From assembly GCF_015627105.1 (NCBI RefSeq), contig NZ_VTDM01000011.1:1-64000 (forward strand): a stretch of 64,000 nt of DNA, given 5' to 3'. This document shows, piece by piece, positions 29,776 through 39,984 of this stretch. Below the pieces are notes generated by a model, which ran no database searches, had not been told where the DNA came from, and saw nothing but the letters and a program-made list of their open reading frames with translations. Positions within the stretch are counted from its first letter, which is position 1. Every line of letters starts with the position of its first letter. This DNA comes from Acinetobacter baretiae. Its GTDB lineage: Bacteria > Pseudomonadota > Gammaproteobacteria > Pseudomonadales > Moraxellaceae. The translations under genes were made by a program, and so were the position numbers.

Positions 29776-31323
29776 TTAAGGGGTCAGCGTCACGAGGTTA
29801 CGACCTTTCATTTCTTCAGGCTGTGGTAACTTCATGAGGGCTAAAAGTGTTGGAGCAACATCGGCCAAAATACCACCATCAGCAATTGTTGCTTGTGTTG
29901 GACCCACATAAATAAATGGCACAGGTTCTGTTGTATGCTGTGTATGCACCTGACCACTCTCATAGTCTTGCATTTGCTCGACATTACCATGGTCTGCTGT
30001 AACTAACATGTGACCTTTTTTAGCCATCACCACATCATAAATTCGACCCACACAGGTATCTACCGTTTCTACCGCTTTTACTGCGGCATCAAATACGCCT
30101 GTATGACCTACCATATCGCCATTGGCAAAGTTTAAAATGATCAAATCAAATGCTTCAGATTCTAGTGCCTCAATGACTTTATCTGTCACTTCATATGCAC
30201 TCATTTCAGGCTGCAAATCGTATGTCGCCACATTGGGTGACTTGACCAAAATACGTTGTTCACCCGGATATTCATCTTCACGTCCACCACTGAAGAAGAA
30301 GGTTACATGGGCATATTTTTCAGTTTCTGCAATGCGTAACTGTGTTTTACCTAAGTTAGACACGTACTCACCCAAGCTGTTGTGTAGCTCTGTTGGCATA
30401 TATGCTACAGGTGCTTTAATCGATGCTTGGTAACGTGTCAACATCACAAATTCGGACAGTTTTGGCTGTACTTTACGTTCAAATGCGGTGAAATCTTCTT
30501 CAACAAAAGCACGTGTTAATTCACGTGCACGGTCTGCTCGGAAGTTCATAAAAATTACCGCGTCACCATCTTGTACAGGTACTTTCTCACCAATACGAGT
30601 GGCTTTCACAAACTCATCTGTTTCACCAGCTTCATAGGCTTGTGCTAATGCATCTTGTGCAGACGTTGCCGTACGCAAGCCTTCACCTTCTGTAATCACA
30701 CGATAGGCTTGTTCCACTCGATCCCAACGATTGTCACGATCCATGGCAAAATAGCGACCGACCATTGTCGCTATACGCCCTTGGTTTGGATATTTTGCAA
30801 ATAAGCCATCTAACTTTTCTAAAGATGGCTGTGCACTTTTTGGTGGTGTATCACGACCATCTGTAAACGCGTGTAAATACACATTAGCATTGCGTTTGAG
30901 TGCAAGTTCACACATTGCCGCAATATGATCTTCATGCGCATGTACACCCCCTGCAGAAAGCAGGCCAATAATATGTACTGCACCGTGTGCTGCTTTGGCT
31001 TTTTCTACAGCATCAACCAATACAGTATTTTTTTCAAATTCACCTGTACGAATTTCTTTGGTAATACGGGTAAAGTCTTGATACAAAATCCGCCCAGCGC
31101 CAAGGTTCATGTGCCCAACTTCTGAGTTACCCATTTGACCATCAGGCAATCCAACATCTTCACCTGAACCAGAGATTAAACTATGTGGGTGATCTTTTTT
31201 CATTTGGGCGAGATGTGGCGTTCTTGCTGCAAGCACAGCATTATCTGCGGCTATTTCTCTATGACCTATACCATCCATTATGACCAAGATATGCGGAATC
31301 TTGCCAACCTTAGCGTCCGTCAT
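29776..31323 (-). CDS. gpmI: 2,3-bisphosphoglycerate-independent phosphoglycerate mutase
   Basis: GpmI interconverts 3- and 2-phosphoglycerate using two Mn ions and a phosphoserine. The 515-residue protein has the alkaline-phosphatase-type metal site MDGIG (16-20), the nucleophile S67 in [10 protein letters not shown], and the C-terminal VTADHGN and [11 protein letters not shown] motifs. GAGA precedes the ATG by 7 nt. The close spacing to ctpA suggests cotranscription. Confidence 0.97.
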   Translation of the reverse strand: MTDAKVGKIPHILVIMDGIGHREIAADNAVLAARTPHLAQMKKDHPHSLISGSGEDVGLPDGQMGNSEVGHMNLGAGRILYQDFTRITKEIRTGEFEKNTVLVDAVEKAKAAHGAVHIIGLLSAGGVHAHEDHIAAMCELALKRNANVYLHAFTDGRDTPPKSAQPSLEKLDGLFAKYPNQGRIATMVGRYFAMDRDNRWDRVEQAYRVITEGEGLRTATSAQDALAQAYEAGETDEFVKATRIGEKVPVQDGDAVIFMNFRADRARELTRAFVEEDFTAFERKVQPKLSEFVMLTRYQASIKAPVAYMPTELHNSLGEYVSNLGKTQLRIAETEKYAHVTFFFSGGREDEYPGEQRILVKSPNVATYDLQPEMSAYEVTDKVIEALESEAFDLIILNFANGDMVGHTGVFDAAVKAVETVDTCVGRIYDVVMAKKGHMLVTADHGNVEQMQDYESGQVHTQHTTEPVPFIYVGPTQATIADGGILADVAPTLLALMKLPQPEEMKGRNLVTLTP

Positions 31324-31432
31324 CGTATATTCTCTTTGTTGTCTACTTGAAATATCTATATTACCTAATTTTTGAGCAATAGACTATGTTACCAAGGTGG
31401 TAAGCTACAAAGATTTACAACCTTAAAAATAG

Positions 31433-32503
31433 CTATTTTGCACGGTGCAATAAGTAACCACCAATCAATAAAATCAATGCAATAGGGCCAAATACAAACC
31501 AAACAGGTGATGGTGTATAGACAAGGCTGGCATAGCCTAAAAAGTCTTGTAAATAATAAAAGCCCAAACCAACAAATAAAGCAATCACGAGCCTAAAACC
31601 CATAGACTGCTGACGTAACGGGCCAAAAATAAAAGAACAAGCCACCACAACTAATGCAATTAAAGAAAATGGCATTGCGATCTTTTTCCAAAATGCCAAC
31701 TGATATGTTTTTGGAACTTGACTATATTCTGATAAATAACGAATAAAAGAAACCAATTGGCTTGGTGATAAATCCTCAGGATCAATCGTGACCATATGTA
31801 CATATTTAGGTTGTAAGGCCAACTCAAAATCTTGTTGTTTAAGATGCTGTAATACGGCATTTCCTGTTTGCTGAATGGTTGTTTCATCACTGTCATTCAG
31901 CAACCAATGACCATCACTTTTAAATTGCCCTGTTGTAGCATTGGTTAAAGTATTTAAACGATATTCATCATCAAAACTCAATACTTGTATACCTTTAAGT
32001 GCCCCTTGAGCATTGGCATAATCAATATAAATAAATCGTTGACCTTCTCGTGTCCAATACCCTTTTACTTCCCCTAAAGATGCAACTGTTTGGTATTTTT
32101 TTAACTGATCTGCTTTTTCACTGCTATATGGAATCACCCATTCACTTAAAGCAAAAGACAAAATCACCAATAACATCGCTGAACGAATCACCCAACCAAC
32201 TATACGCCACAGGCTGACACCAACCGAACGCATCACGACAAGTTCACTATTAGATGCCAATGTACCCAAACCAATCACTGCACCAATTAAGGCAGAAATC
32301 GGTAAAATTTGATACAAATAATGTGGAGTATTCCAAGATACAAATTGCAACGCTTGGATCGCGTTATAGCCATGCTTTAATTGACTCAGCTCAGCCAAAT
32401 AAGTAAACAATACTTGTAACATGGTTAAAACTGCAGTTGCGCCTAGCATAGCAAGCGCTGTCGTTTGCGTAACATGTTTCGCAACAATACGGCGTGCAAA
32501 CAT
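31433..32503 (-). CDS. lptG: LPS export permease LptG
   Basis: LptG and LptF form the membrane part of the LptB2FG transporter that extracts lipopolysaccharide or lipooligosaccharide from the inner membrane. The 356-residue protein has six membrane helices in a 3+3 pattern with a large periplasmic beta-jellyroll domain between (about 130-265). The SNSELVVMRSVGVS segment is the coupling helix. It starts 9 nt after lptF stops, with GAGG inside the end of lptF. Confidence 0.95.
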   Translation of the reverse strand: MFARRIVAKHVTQTTALAMLGATAVLTMLQVLFTYLAELSQLKHGYNAIQALQFVSWNTPHYLYQILPISALIGAVIGLGTLASNSELVVMRSVGVSLWRIVGWVIRSAMLLVILSFALSEWVIPYSSEKADQLKKYQTVASLGEVKGYWTREGQRFIYIDYANAQGALKGIQVLSFDDEYRLNTLTNATTGQFKSDGHWLLNDSDETTIQQTGNAVLQHLKQQDFELALQPKYVHMVTIDPEDLSPSQLVSFIRYLSEYSQVPKTYQLAFWKKIAMPFSLIALVVVACSFIFGPLRQQSMGFRLVIALFVGLGFYYLQDFLGYASLVYTPSPVWFVFGPIALILLIGGYLLHRAK

Positions 32504-32512
32504 TTATAGACC

Positions 32513-33604
32513 TCACTTGCTCAATTTAGATTTAATTTTAGGGGCTAAATTTGGCGACTTCATAAAAACCAAAGTAATTACGCCATAAAATAAAATAACA
32601 GCAGGATATGTCCATATCGCAAGTTCACCACGCGTCATACGTGTTTTCACTGCCATCAGCGCTACAATGAGGCTCGCAAAAATTAAAATTCCTGGTAATA
32701 ATCGATAATAACGACCTTGACGTGGGCTAACTTCAGATAAAATGGTGGCCAACATCAGAGCAATGACCATCACAAAAGGGCCAAAGATACGCCAACCTAG
32801 CTCACTTTGCACCACCATATCATCACGTTTTTTCCATAGTTTTGCCATACTCATGGACTCAACTTGGTCGCCTGATACGGCTGCTTCACGGTCATTTTCA
32901 ATGCGTAAACGATAGTTTTTGAACTCCGCTTGTGCATATTGTGCTTGGCCTGGGCGAAGTTCATAACGACGGCCATCAATTAAATCGACAACATTTGCAG
33001 GGTCATTGGGTATATCTACCCGCTTCGCCTCTCGTGCTAAGATCACAATATCTGGTTTATTTTCTGCTTGAGCACGTTGGTAAAATAAAACATCTTTTAA
33101 ATTTTTTCGATCTTCAGATAAATCACTGGCATAGATCGTATACGGCCCTGAAGATACAAACTCTTTTGGACGAACTAAATCAAATCCCGTTCGAATGGCT
33201 TGAGCACTGGTTAATTGCTGAAACTGACGCAACCCCCACGGTGAAATCCACCCCATGAGTGCAGTTTGCACAGCCAACACACATACAGTGAGCGGTATTA
33301 ACAATCCCGCCAAGCGATTTCGACTCATACCACTGCCGTTGAATACCGCCATTTCGTTATCGGTATACAAACGTCCAAATACAAGCATAAGTGCAATAAA
33401 AAAACCCAAAGGAAGAATAAGGGTTAGAAATTCAGGCAAACGATAGCCAATAATGCTAAACAGCACACCACTGTCTAAACGACCTTGTGCAGCAACACCA
33501 AAATATTTAATGAGTCGCGCACCCATCATAATCAGTGTGAGCAATGCCACCACTACTATCGTGGTCGCTACAACCTGTTTCACCAGATAACGCCGAATAA
33601 TCAA
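32513..33604 (-). CDS. lptF: LPS export permease LptF
   Basis: LptF is the partner of LptG. The 363-residue protein begins MIIRRYLVKQ, close to E. coli LptF, with the same 3+3 helix topology, a periplasmic domain at about 130-265, and the coupling helix DNEMAVFNGSGMS. The start codon is TTG (33602-33604), with GGAA 7 nt upstream. It is divergent from pepA, as in E. coli. Confidence 0.95.
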   Translation of the reverse strand: MIIRRYLVKQVVATTIVVVALLTLIMMGARLIKYFGVAAQGRLDSGVLFSIIGYRLPEFLTLILPLGFFIALMLVFGRLYTDNEMAVFNGSGMSRNRLAGLLIPLTVCVLAVQTALMGWISPWGLRQFQQLTSAQAIRTGFDLVRPKEFVSSGPYTIYASDLSEDRKNLKDVLFYQRAQAENKPDIVILAREAKRVDIPNDPANVVDLIDGRRYELRPGQAQYAQAEFKNYRLRIENDREAAVSGDQVESMSMAKLWKKRDDMVVQSELGWRIFGPFVMVIALMLATILSEVSPRQGRYYRLLPGILIFASLIVALMAVKTRMTRGELAIWTYPAVILFYGVITLVFMKSPNLAPKIKSKLSK

Positions 33605-33700
33605 AAGTATTTTCCATGATCGAAAAACTAATATGTGCTTAGTTTAACCGAATACACAGAATAAAAAAGCATATGGCATCGTCTTTGCTGCTCTTTACTC

Positions 33701-33706
33701 TATAAT
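33701..33706 (+). promoter_or_regulatory. -10 box of the pepA promoter
   Basis: A perfect TATAAT on the plus strand, 115 nt before the pepA ATG, lies in the lptF-pepA divergent region. No clear -35 hexamer is seen at 16-18 nt. Confidence 0.45.
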
Positions 33707-33820
33707 GTGCAGTTTTACAACAAAACACGCTCGCCTATTGTTGCAGGTTTTGTTGACTTCATATCTAATGTTATTTTGATCAAATCATCATATCTTAAAA
33801 TTAAAGGTCATTTGGTATAT

Positions 33821-35251
33821 ATGAAACTTTCTTTATCTTCTCAGCTCAACCACAGCCCTGCACGATTTTCTCTGATTGATACTCATCAACTTGCGCAAGC
33901 AAAAGATAAAACAGGTATCGAAGCATTAGATACCCTTGTACAACATGCAAAATTTAATGCCAATTTCAATGAAGTGTTACCAACACTCGGTCAAAGCACC
34001 TATTCAGCAGTCACGACTTTAATTGGTTTAGGTGATGCAAATACACTGAACACACGCCAGCTCAGTACACTTGCACAACAGGTCATTCAACTTGCACAGA
34101 AAAAATTTGATGTCATTGACGTTGATATTTCTGCCCTACCTGAGCAGTTTCACTATATTTTTGCCTTAAATTTAACACAAGCCAACTATCATTTTGATGA
34201 GTTCAAATCCAAAAAACACGAACAAGTTTTAACAGATATTCAACTCATTGGTGCAAAACTCACGACAGCTCAAATTGAATTACTCAATGCTTTAGAATCA
34301 GGCCAAAATCTTGCTCGTGACTTGGGCAATAAACCGGGTAATGTTTGCTATCCTGCATATTTGGCAACACTTGCACAATCACTTGCAGCAGAGTTTCCAG
34401 ACTTACTCAAAGTCACTGTGCTTGATGAACAACAGATGGCCGATCTTGGTATGGGTGCATTTTTAGCAGTCAGTCAAGGTTCTGAACGTGAAGGGAAACT
34501 GATCACGCTTGAATACAACGCACAACGTGAAGAAGCACCGATTGTGCTCGTAGGTAAAGGCGTAACCTTTGATACAGGTGGTATTTCATTAAAGCCAGGC
34601 GCAGGTATGGACGAAATGAAATTTGACATGTGCGGTGCAGCTTCAGTTTTCGGAACCATTCGTGCATTATGCGAAGCACGTTTACCAATTCATGTGGTTG
34701 GTGCAATTGCAGCTGCTGAAAATATGCCATCAGGTAATGCCACACGCCCAGGTGATATCGTAACCACCATGAGTGGTCAAACCGTTGAAATTTTAAATAC
34801 AGATGCAGAAGGACGATTAGTTCTATGCGATACACTGACCTATGTCAAACGCTTTAATCCAGAAGTGGTCATAGACATTGCTACACTTACAGGTGCCTGT
34901 GTTGTGGCTCTAGGTAAAATTCTAAGTGGGGTATTTTCTGCCAATGACGCATTAATTACTGAACTTAATCATGCAGGTGAGCAAACTTTTGACCGTGTAT
35001 GGCGCATGCCTGTGATTGATGATTATCAAGATGGTCTAGATTCTCCATTTGCAGATATGGGTAATATTACAGGCCCTGTTGGCGCAGGGGCAACCACAGC
35101 TGCATGCTTCTTGCAACGTTTTACTCGTGATTACACATGGGTACATTTGGACGTTGCAGGCACTGCATGGACATCTGGTGCACACAAAGGTGCAACAGGT
35201 CGCCCTGTTCCGTTGCTTACTCAATTTATTGCTAATCGTGTTAAAGCCTAA
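33821..35251 (+). CDS. pepA: Leucyl aminopeptidase (cytosol aminopeptidase)
   Basis: PepA is a hexameric zinc/manganese aminopeptidase; in E. coli it also binds DNA at cer sites and at carAB. The 476-residue protein has the M17 metal and catalytic motifs [24 protein letters not shown] and the signature [10 protein letters not shown]. The start is taken at MKLSL (33821); the open frame extends 38 codons upstream with no family resemblance. holC follows after 2 nt. Confidence 0.96.
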   Translation: MKLSLSSQLNHSPARFSLIDTHQLAQAKDKTGIEALDTLVQHAKFNANFNEVLPTLGQSTYSAVTTLIGLGDANTLNTRQLSTLAQQVIQLAQKKFDVIDVDISALPEQFHYIFALNLTQANYHFDEFKSKKHEQVLTDIQLIGAKLTTAQIELLNALESGQNLARDLGNKPGNVCYPAYLATLAQSLAAEFPDLLKVTVLDEQQMADLGMGAFLAVSQGSEREGKLITLEYNAQREEAPIVLVGKGVTFDTGGISLKPGAGMDEMKFDMCGAASVFGTIRALCEARLPIHVVGAIAAAENMPSGNATRPGDIVTTMSGQTVEILNTDAEGRLVLCDTLTYVKRFNPEVVIDIATLTGACVVALGKILSGVFSANDALITELNHAGEQTFDRVWRMPVIDDYQDGLDSPFADMGNITGPVGAGATTAACFLQRFTRDYTWVHLDVAGTAWTSGAHKGATGRPVPLLTQFIANRVKA

Positions 35252-35253
35252 CC

Positions 35254-35658
35254 ATGCAAGTTAGCTTTTATTTATTTGAAACAAGTACCGAACCGCAAGC
35301 ACACAGTGCTTGCCGTTTGGCACGAAAAATATTAAAAAGTACAAAAAAATTATGGTGGTATTGCCCTGATCCTAAGCAACAACATTTACTTGATGAATTA
35401 TTGTGGTCGTTTGATTCTAGTAGTTTTATTACACATGGAATTGATTGCCACATGGGTCAAATCTGCATTTCTACACAACTCCCCCAAGCCGATGAATGGA
35501 TTGTGTTTAATTTTGCAGATACGCCTATTCCGAAAAATGATTACATTACACACAGCATTGAAATCATCGAGAATAATGAAAGCACCAAAGTGATTGGGCG
35601 CGATAAATTTAAATATTATCGCCAGTGTAATATCACCCCCAGAACGTTTAAATTATAA
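35254..35658 (+). CDS. holC: DNA polymerase III chi subunit
   Basis: HolC links the clamp loader to SSB. The 134-residue protein begins VSFYLFET and has the family segments ARKILKSTKKLWWYCPDP and LDELLWSFDSSSFITHG. It lies directly after pepA, as in E. coli pepA-holC-valS; valS is not next here. A coiled-coil gene follows in its place. Confidence 0.93.
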   Translation: MQVSFYLFETSTEPQAHSACRLARKILKSTKKLWWYCPDPKQQHLLDELLWSFDSSSFITHGIDCHMGQICISTQLPQADEWIVFNFADTPIPKNDYITHSIEIIENNESTKVIGRDKFKYYRQCNITPRTFKL

Positions 35659-35688
35659 ATGGCTGATCATCTTACTGGAGTAACCCCC

Positions 35689-36291
35689 ATGACATTAAAT
35701 GTTGGAGAGCATTTTACAGCACGTTGGCTCAGTACCCCAGACACAGTACGTACAACCTATATTGCTGATCTAGAACGTATTTGTCGATTATTAGAGCCAA
35801 ATACAGTACTATCCGAATGGCAAACACACAATCACCAAGCACAGCAAGAGTCACAGCAACGTATTGATGAAACATATACTGAGCTCAAAAAGCAACGTTT
35901 AGAAAAAGCAAAACAACAAGAACAACAGCGCAGAGAGCAAAATCTTGCACAACAACGTCAATACGAACAAGAACAGCATGTAAGCCATCTTGCGCATGAA
36001 AAACAGCGTCAAGAACAACAGCGAATCACATTAAATAATTTAAAAAATGAGCTGATTACGCACACTTTAAACGATACAAATAGAGCACTCGTAAAGCAAA
36101 AATCCAGCAACAAAAAACAGCAACAAGCCATTGAAAACATGAATATCTTGCTAGAGCTTGAAGCCGAAGGTTTAGCCAATAAACTCAAGCAGGTGGTGAG
36201 TGAATTCACACAAAACTTACACCAAGCGACACAAGAAGAAATTAAACTTTCTTTGGTACAAATGACTCAAGCCACTCATACCAAAAAATAA
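35689..36291 (+). CDS. Uncharacterised Gln/Glu-rich coiled-coil protein
   Basis: I do not recognise this 200-residue protein. It begins MTLNVGEHFTARWLS, followed by a short globular-looking part (to about 55), then a highly charged Gln/Glu/Arg/Lys-rich helix (about 55-130) with strong coiled-coil character, then a second helical region rich in Leu and Glu. No signal peptide or membrane helix is present, so it is probably cytoplasmic. GGAG 8 nt before the ATG at 35689 decides the start over an ATG at 35659. It is in operon with pepA-holC; a replication or tRNA link is only a guess. Confidence 0.75.
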   Translation: MTLNVGEHFTARWLSTPDTVRTTYIADLERICRLLEPNTVLSEWQTHNHQAQQESQQRIDETYTELKKQRLEKAKQQEQQRREQNLAQQRQYEQEQHVSHLAHEKQRQEQQRITLNNLKNELITHTLNDTNRALVKQKSSNKKQQQAIENMNILLELEAEGLANKLKQVVSEFTQNLHQATQEEIKLSLVQMTQATHTKK

Positions 36292-36304
36292 CATCTATCA
36301 GCAG

Positions 36305-36964
36305 TTATTTTAAAAAACCGTGATTGGCTAAAAAGTCCATACTAATGTTTGAGCTTGGTTGACTGTCACCTGCACGATCACCTAATAATAATCGTTCGAT
36401 ATATCGCGATAAAATATCGACTTCTAGGTTCACTTTTGCACCCACGATCCATGCATCAATATTGGTTCGTTCAGCCGTGTGTGGAATCAAATTTAAACTC
36501 AGTACACAACCATTTAAATGGTTAATTGTTAAACTAATCCCATCCACAGTAATCGAACCTTTTTCTGCCAAATATTTAGCAATCTCTTTAGGTGCTGTCA
36601 CTTCAAAATATAATGAACGTGCATCATGGCGGATGGCTGTAATTTCACCCACAACGTCAACATGACCACTGACAATATGGCCACCAAATCGAGTCGTCGG
36701 AAGCATGGCTTTTTCAACATTCACAACCTGACCCATTTGCCATTGTGCTAACGTTGTACGATTTAAACTCTCTATAGATACATCAGCAGCATACCAATCC
36801 ACGCCCCAAGCCACTACTGTTAGACAAATACCATTCGTCGCAATCGAGTCACCAAGTTGGACATCTGATAAATCTAAATTTGTCTGAATCGTGATGCGGA
36901 CATCACCTGCAATATTTTGTATACTTTTAACACGACCAACTCGCTCAATAATACCTGTAAACAT
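36305..36964 (-). CDS. ribE: Riboflavin synthase alpha chain
   Basis: Riboflavin synthase dismutates two 6,7-dimethyl-8-ribityllumazines to riboflavin. The 219-residue protein has the internal duplication of the family: MFTGIIERVG at the start of repeat one and GGHIVSGHVDVVGEI at the start of repeat two. AAGGA lies 8 nt before the ATG. It is the last gene of nrdR-ribD-methyltransferase-ribE. Nomenclature differs; E. coli calls this gene ribC or ribE. Confidence 0.96.
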   Translation of the reverse strand: MFTGIIERVGRVKSIQNIAGDVRITIQTNLDLSDVQLGDSIATNGICLTVVAWGVDWYAADVSIESLNRTTLAQWQMGQVVNVEKAMLPTTRFGGHIVSGHVDVVGEITAIRHDARSLYFEVTAPKEIAKYLAEKGSITVDGISLTINHLNGCVLSLNLIPHTAERTNIDAWIVGAKVNLEVDILSRYIERLLLGDRAGDSQPSSNISMDFLANHGFLK

Positions 36965-36981
36965 ATGTTTTTCCTTTTACG

Positions 36982-38286
36982 CTACCAAAGCGCAAGTTGT
37001 GAACTAACGCCTGATGTATCTACACCACCCAATTCAGCATAGTGATACAATTGTGCCAACAATTGGCGCAATGGAGGCCCTGATTTCGCTTTTGTATCTG
37101 TAATTACAATAAACTCTAACACACGTGCACGCTCAGATTGGCGCTGTTTACTCACACGATAACGTGGTACATCTTGAGTCAGCAATGTGACTTTGCCTCG
37201 TGCCAAATTGGCTTTGAGTAAATCTGTGGCTGAAATATTTCCATCTGTTGAATAACTGGTCAAAATATATCGTGCATTGACGGTATCTAATAACTTTTCG
37301 TAGGCTTCTTTGGCATATTTAGACGAATTATACAAACTTGGGCGCTCTTTACGCCATGCACGATCAATACCACTTTTAAAGCCTTTTGTATCAGGCGATG
37401 GTAGATCAACTTGATCCCACAAAGTCAGTGAGTTCAATACATGGTAATTACTTCCATAAGCATGTTGATTGTAAGGTGGATCTAAATAGGCAACATCAAC
37501 TTCAAAGTTACGCATTTGATTGGCCAAATGCTGTGCATCAACACACCATACTTCCGCCATAGGATGTTGAATATCACCTTTATCACAAAAACGACTCGGG
37601 GTAAGCCACAGTAAAGACTCTATACGCTCTAGTGCCGTTTGTGTTTTTCCACCCCAGCCATGGTGAAAACTTTTAAATACACCACTGGTATTACTCACAA
37701 AACTGGCAGAATATAATAATGGTGCTAAAAGTGCGCTCATTTCCACATCGTCAATTGCACCTTCTGCTTGCCAAATAGCAATTTGCTGACGAATCGCATC
37801 AATACGCATGCCATTTCTACGTTTGAAAAATAAACGATCTTTTGCAGGATCATATGCTTCATCATTACGTGGACACAGATTATGTGTTACCCAGCCTTTT
37901 ACTAAAGGTAATCGGTTTAAATAATCTATGGCCCGTTGATAGCCACCCAATTGTTTAAATTCAGGCGCATACGTACTGGCTAATACAGCATGATTTAAAG
38001 CATGGCTGTATGGCTCCCAATCATTCGCAATCACTCGATACCCATTTTGTCGCGCCAATCGAGATACCACGCCACTACCTGCAAAAAAATCGGCAAAAAT
38101 AGGGGCTCTCTTGTGTTGATCATGCCCATTGAGTGTGCCAGTCATTTCTAATGCTTCTAAAATGAGGTGTAGTAAACGGCGTTTATTTCCTAAATAAGGT
38201 ACAAGTTGATGAAATAAATATTCATCTGTGGTTCGAGCAGCATGTTTGCGTTTATGATAAATCGTTTGTTGCTGTTCTAAGCTCAT
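36982..38286 (-). CDS. D12-class DNA adenine N6-methyltransferase (orphan)
   Basis: The enzyme should transfer methyl from S-adenosylmethionine to the N6 of adenine in DNA. The 434-residue protein has the D12-class motif PYLGNKRRLL (30-39), the cofactor motif FFAGSG (67-72) and the catalytic DPPY (269-272). No restriction endonuclease is nearby, so it is an orphan. It overlaps ribD by ATGA and is followed by ribE after 17 nt, so it is translated from the riboflavin operon. An orphan adenine methyltransferase called AamA is described in A. baumannii; whether this is the same gene I cannot test. Target sequence unknown. Confidence 0.88.
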   Translation of the reverse strand: MSLEQQQTIYHKRKHAARTTDEYLFHQLVPYLGNKRRLLHLILEALEMTGTLNGHDQHKRAPIFADFFAGSGVVSRLARQNGYRVIANDWEPYSHALNHAVLASTYAPEFKQLGGYQRAIDYLNRLPLVKGWVTHNLCPRNDEAYDPAKDRLFFKRRNGMRIDAIRQQIAIWQAEGAIDDVEMSALLAPLLYSASFVSNTSGVFKSFHHGWGGKTQTALERIESLLWLTPSRFCDKGDIQHPMAEVWCVDAQHLANQMRNFEVDVAYLDPPYNQHAYGSNYHVLNSLTLWDQVDLPSPDTKGFKSGIDRAWRKERPSLYNSSKYAKEAYEKLLDTVNARYILTSYSTDGNISATDLLKANLARGKVTLLTQDVPRYRVSKQRQSERARVLEFIVITDTKAKSGPPLRQLLAQLYHYAELGGVDTSGVSSQLALW

Positions 38287-39383
38287 ACAACCTCGATAAC
38301 AGGGGTCATCGTCAGGCGTATATCTTGCCCTAGCTGAGTGACATCACAAATCGTAAAGCGCTTTTGTGCTGAAAGTTGCTCCAACTCAGCGGTAAACATT
38401 GGGCGAGCAGTTTGTCCAAGCAATGTTGGTGCAATATAATGAATCAATTCGTCAACAACTTCATGGTCTAAACATGCGGTAGCGAGTGTTGCCCCTGCCT
38501 CAACTAAAACATCGTACACTTGATATTGTTTCACTAAGGTCTGTAATAAAGATGTCAAAGATTGTGGTTCAAGTTGTACAACACCTAACGCGGCTAAATC
38601 TTCACGAAAAGGGGTCATTACGATCGTTTGCTTAGGTTGCTGTAAAATCTGAGCATTGAGAGGCAATCGCCCTTGACGATCGAGTACCACTCTTTTAGGT
38701 TGCACAATTTGACTCATTTGATGGTCTTCTACATCAGTTAAATGACGTACATTAAGCTGACAATCATCTGCTAACACTGTTTGTATGCCTGTAATGACCG
38801 CTCCAGAAATGGCACGCAAGTGTTGAACATCTTGGCGAGCTTGTGCTCCTGTAATCCACTTAGATTCACCCGAAGCCATTGCAGTTCGACCATCTAAACT
38901 TGAAGCAATCTTTAAGCGCACGTATGGCAATCCCGTTGCCATTGCTTTTAAAAATCCTAAATTTAATTGTTTTGCCTGTTCATCACACAAGCCATATCGT
39001 ACCTTTATACCTGCTTGTTTAAGTATCTCTACCCCTTTTCCTGCCACTAAAGGATTAGGATCTAAGTTTGCAATGATCACTTCTGCGACACCTGCATTTA
39101 CTAAAGCCAGTGCACATGGGGGTGTTTTTCCAAAATGAGCACAAGGTTCTAAGGTCACATATGCTGTCGCACCTGTTGCCTGTGTTCCTGCTTGTGCTAA
39201 AGCAAATACTTCTGCGTGAGACTGGCCTGCTTTAGGATGAAATCCTTGACCCACAATTTCATCATCTTTGACAATGACACAACCGACATTTGGATTAGGC
39301 TTGGTTGCATAACGTGCCTGATGCGCTAGTGCAATCGCCTGCAACATATATTGTTGTTCTTTTTCTGAGAAAATATGATTCAT
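38283..39383 (-). CDS. ribD: Bifunctional riboflavin deaminase/reductase
   Basis: RibD deaminates and then reduces the pyrimidine product of GTP cyclohydrolase II. The 366-residue protein has the zinc deaminase site HAE (QSHAEVFAL) with [11 protein letters not shown] in the first 150 residues, and a DHFR-like reductase domain after it ([14 protein letters not shown]). It overlaps nrdR and the methyltransferase by 4 nt each, so the three are tightly coupled. Confidence 0.96.
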   Translation of the reverse strand: MNHIFSEKEQQYMLQAIALAHQARYATKPNPNVGCVIVKDDEIVGQGFHPKAGQSHAEVFALAQAGTQATGATAYVTLEPCAHFGKTPPCALALVNAGVAEVIIANLDPNPLVAGKGVEILKQAGIKVRYGLCDEQAKQLNLGFLKAMATGLPYVRLKIASSLDGRTAMASGESKWITGAQARQDVQHLRAISGAVITGIQTVLADDCQLNVRHLTDVEDHQMSQIVQPKRVVLDRQGRLPLNAQILQQPKQTIVMTPFREDLAALGVVQLEPQSLTSLLQTLVKQYQVYDVLVEAGATLATACLDHEVVDELIHYIAPTLLGQTARPMFTAELEQLSAQKRFTICDVTQLGQDIRLTMTPVIEVV

Positions 39384-39853
39384 ATATTGCCTGTGTTGTT
39401 TTGCATCTGTTGCATTTGTGCAATGTGTTTACGAAAAGCTTCAACATCTTGAAAGTCTTGATATACCGATGCAAAACGTACATAAGCGACATGATCTAAA
39501 GCAAATAAAGCCTGCATAACAATTTCACCGATGCGTAACGATGTAATATCTCGCTCACCTAATCGTCGGATCATTTGTTGAATGTCATTGAGTACGGCTT
39601 CAATTTTTTCTTGTGTCACAGGGCGTTTTTGTAAGGCATGCATTAAAGATTTACGTAGCTTCATTTCATCAAAAGGTTCATTTTTTTTATTTGATTTAAT
39701 GACTCGAGGCATCACCACCTCATAGGTTTCAAACGTTGTAAATCGCTCACCACATCCTGCGCATTCTCTACGGCGCCTAATCTGACTGCCTTCAGCAGCA
39801 AGCCGTGAGTCAATAACCTTACTATCTGGAACATTACAAAATGGACAATACAT
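39380..39853 (-). CDS. nrdR: Transcriptional repressor NrdR
   Basis: NrdR represses ribonucleotide reductase genes when dATP is high. The 157-residue protein has a zinc ribbon (C3, C6, C31, C34) and an ATP-cone domain (about 49-139) with [16 protein letters not shown]. It heads the riboflavin operon, a common arrangement in proteobacteria. No FMN riboswitch was recognised upstream. Confidence 0.96.
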   Translation of the reverse strand: MYCPFCNVPDSKVIDSRLAAEGSQIRRRRECAGCGERFTTFETYEVVMPRVIKSNKKNEPFDEMKLRKSLMHALQKRPVTQEKIEAVLNDIQQMIRRLGERDITSLRIGEIVMQALFALDHVAYVRFASVYQDFQDVEAFRKHIAQMQQMQNNTGNI

Positions 39854-39931
39854 TATGATTTTTCAGTCAATCAGCCATGTTTCATCTAGTGTAGCAAAAA
39901 ACATAAAGATACTAAATGTGGTGTTTGAAAT

Positions 39932-39962
39932 AAAAATAGCCCCGAGATCGGAGCTATTTTTT
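39932..39962 (-). terminator. Terminator of glnK-amtB
   Basis: AAAAATAGC and GCTATTTTT arms with an inner CCGA/TCGG stem end the minus-strand amtB transcript. The A-run and T-run make it potentially bidirectional. Confidence 0.8.
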
Positions 39963-39984
39963 ATGAGGTTTATCTCAAAAATGC

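Noticed and set aside
39854..39931. FMN riboswitch before the nrdR-rib operon
   Set aside because: The gap is too short and lacks the conserved FMN aptamer elements.
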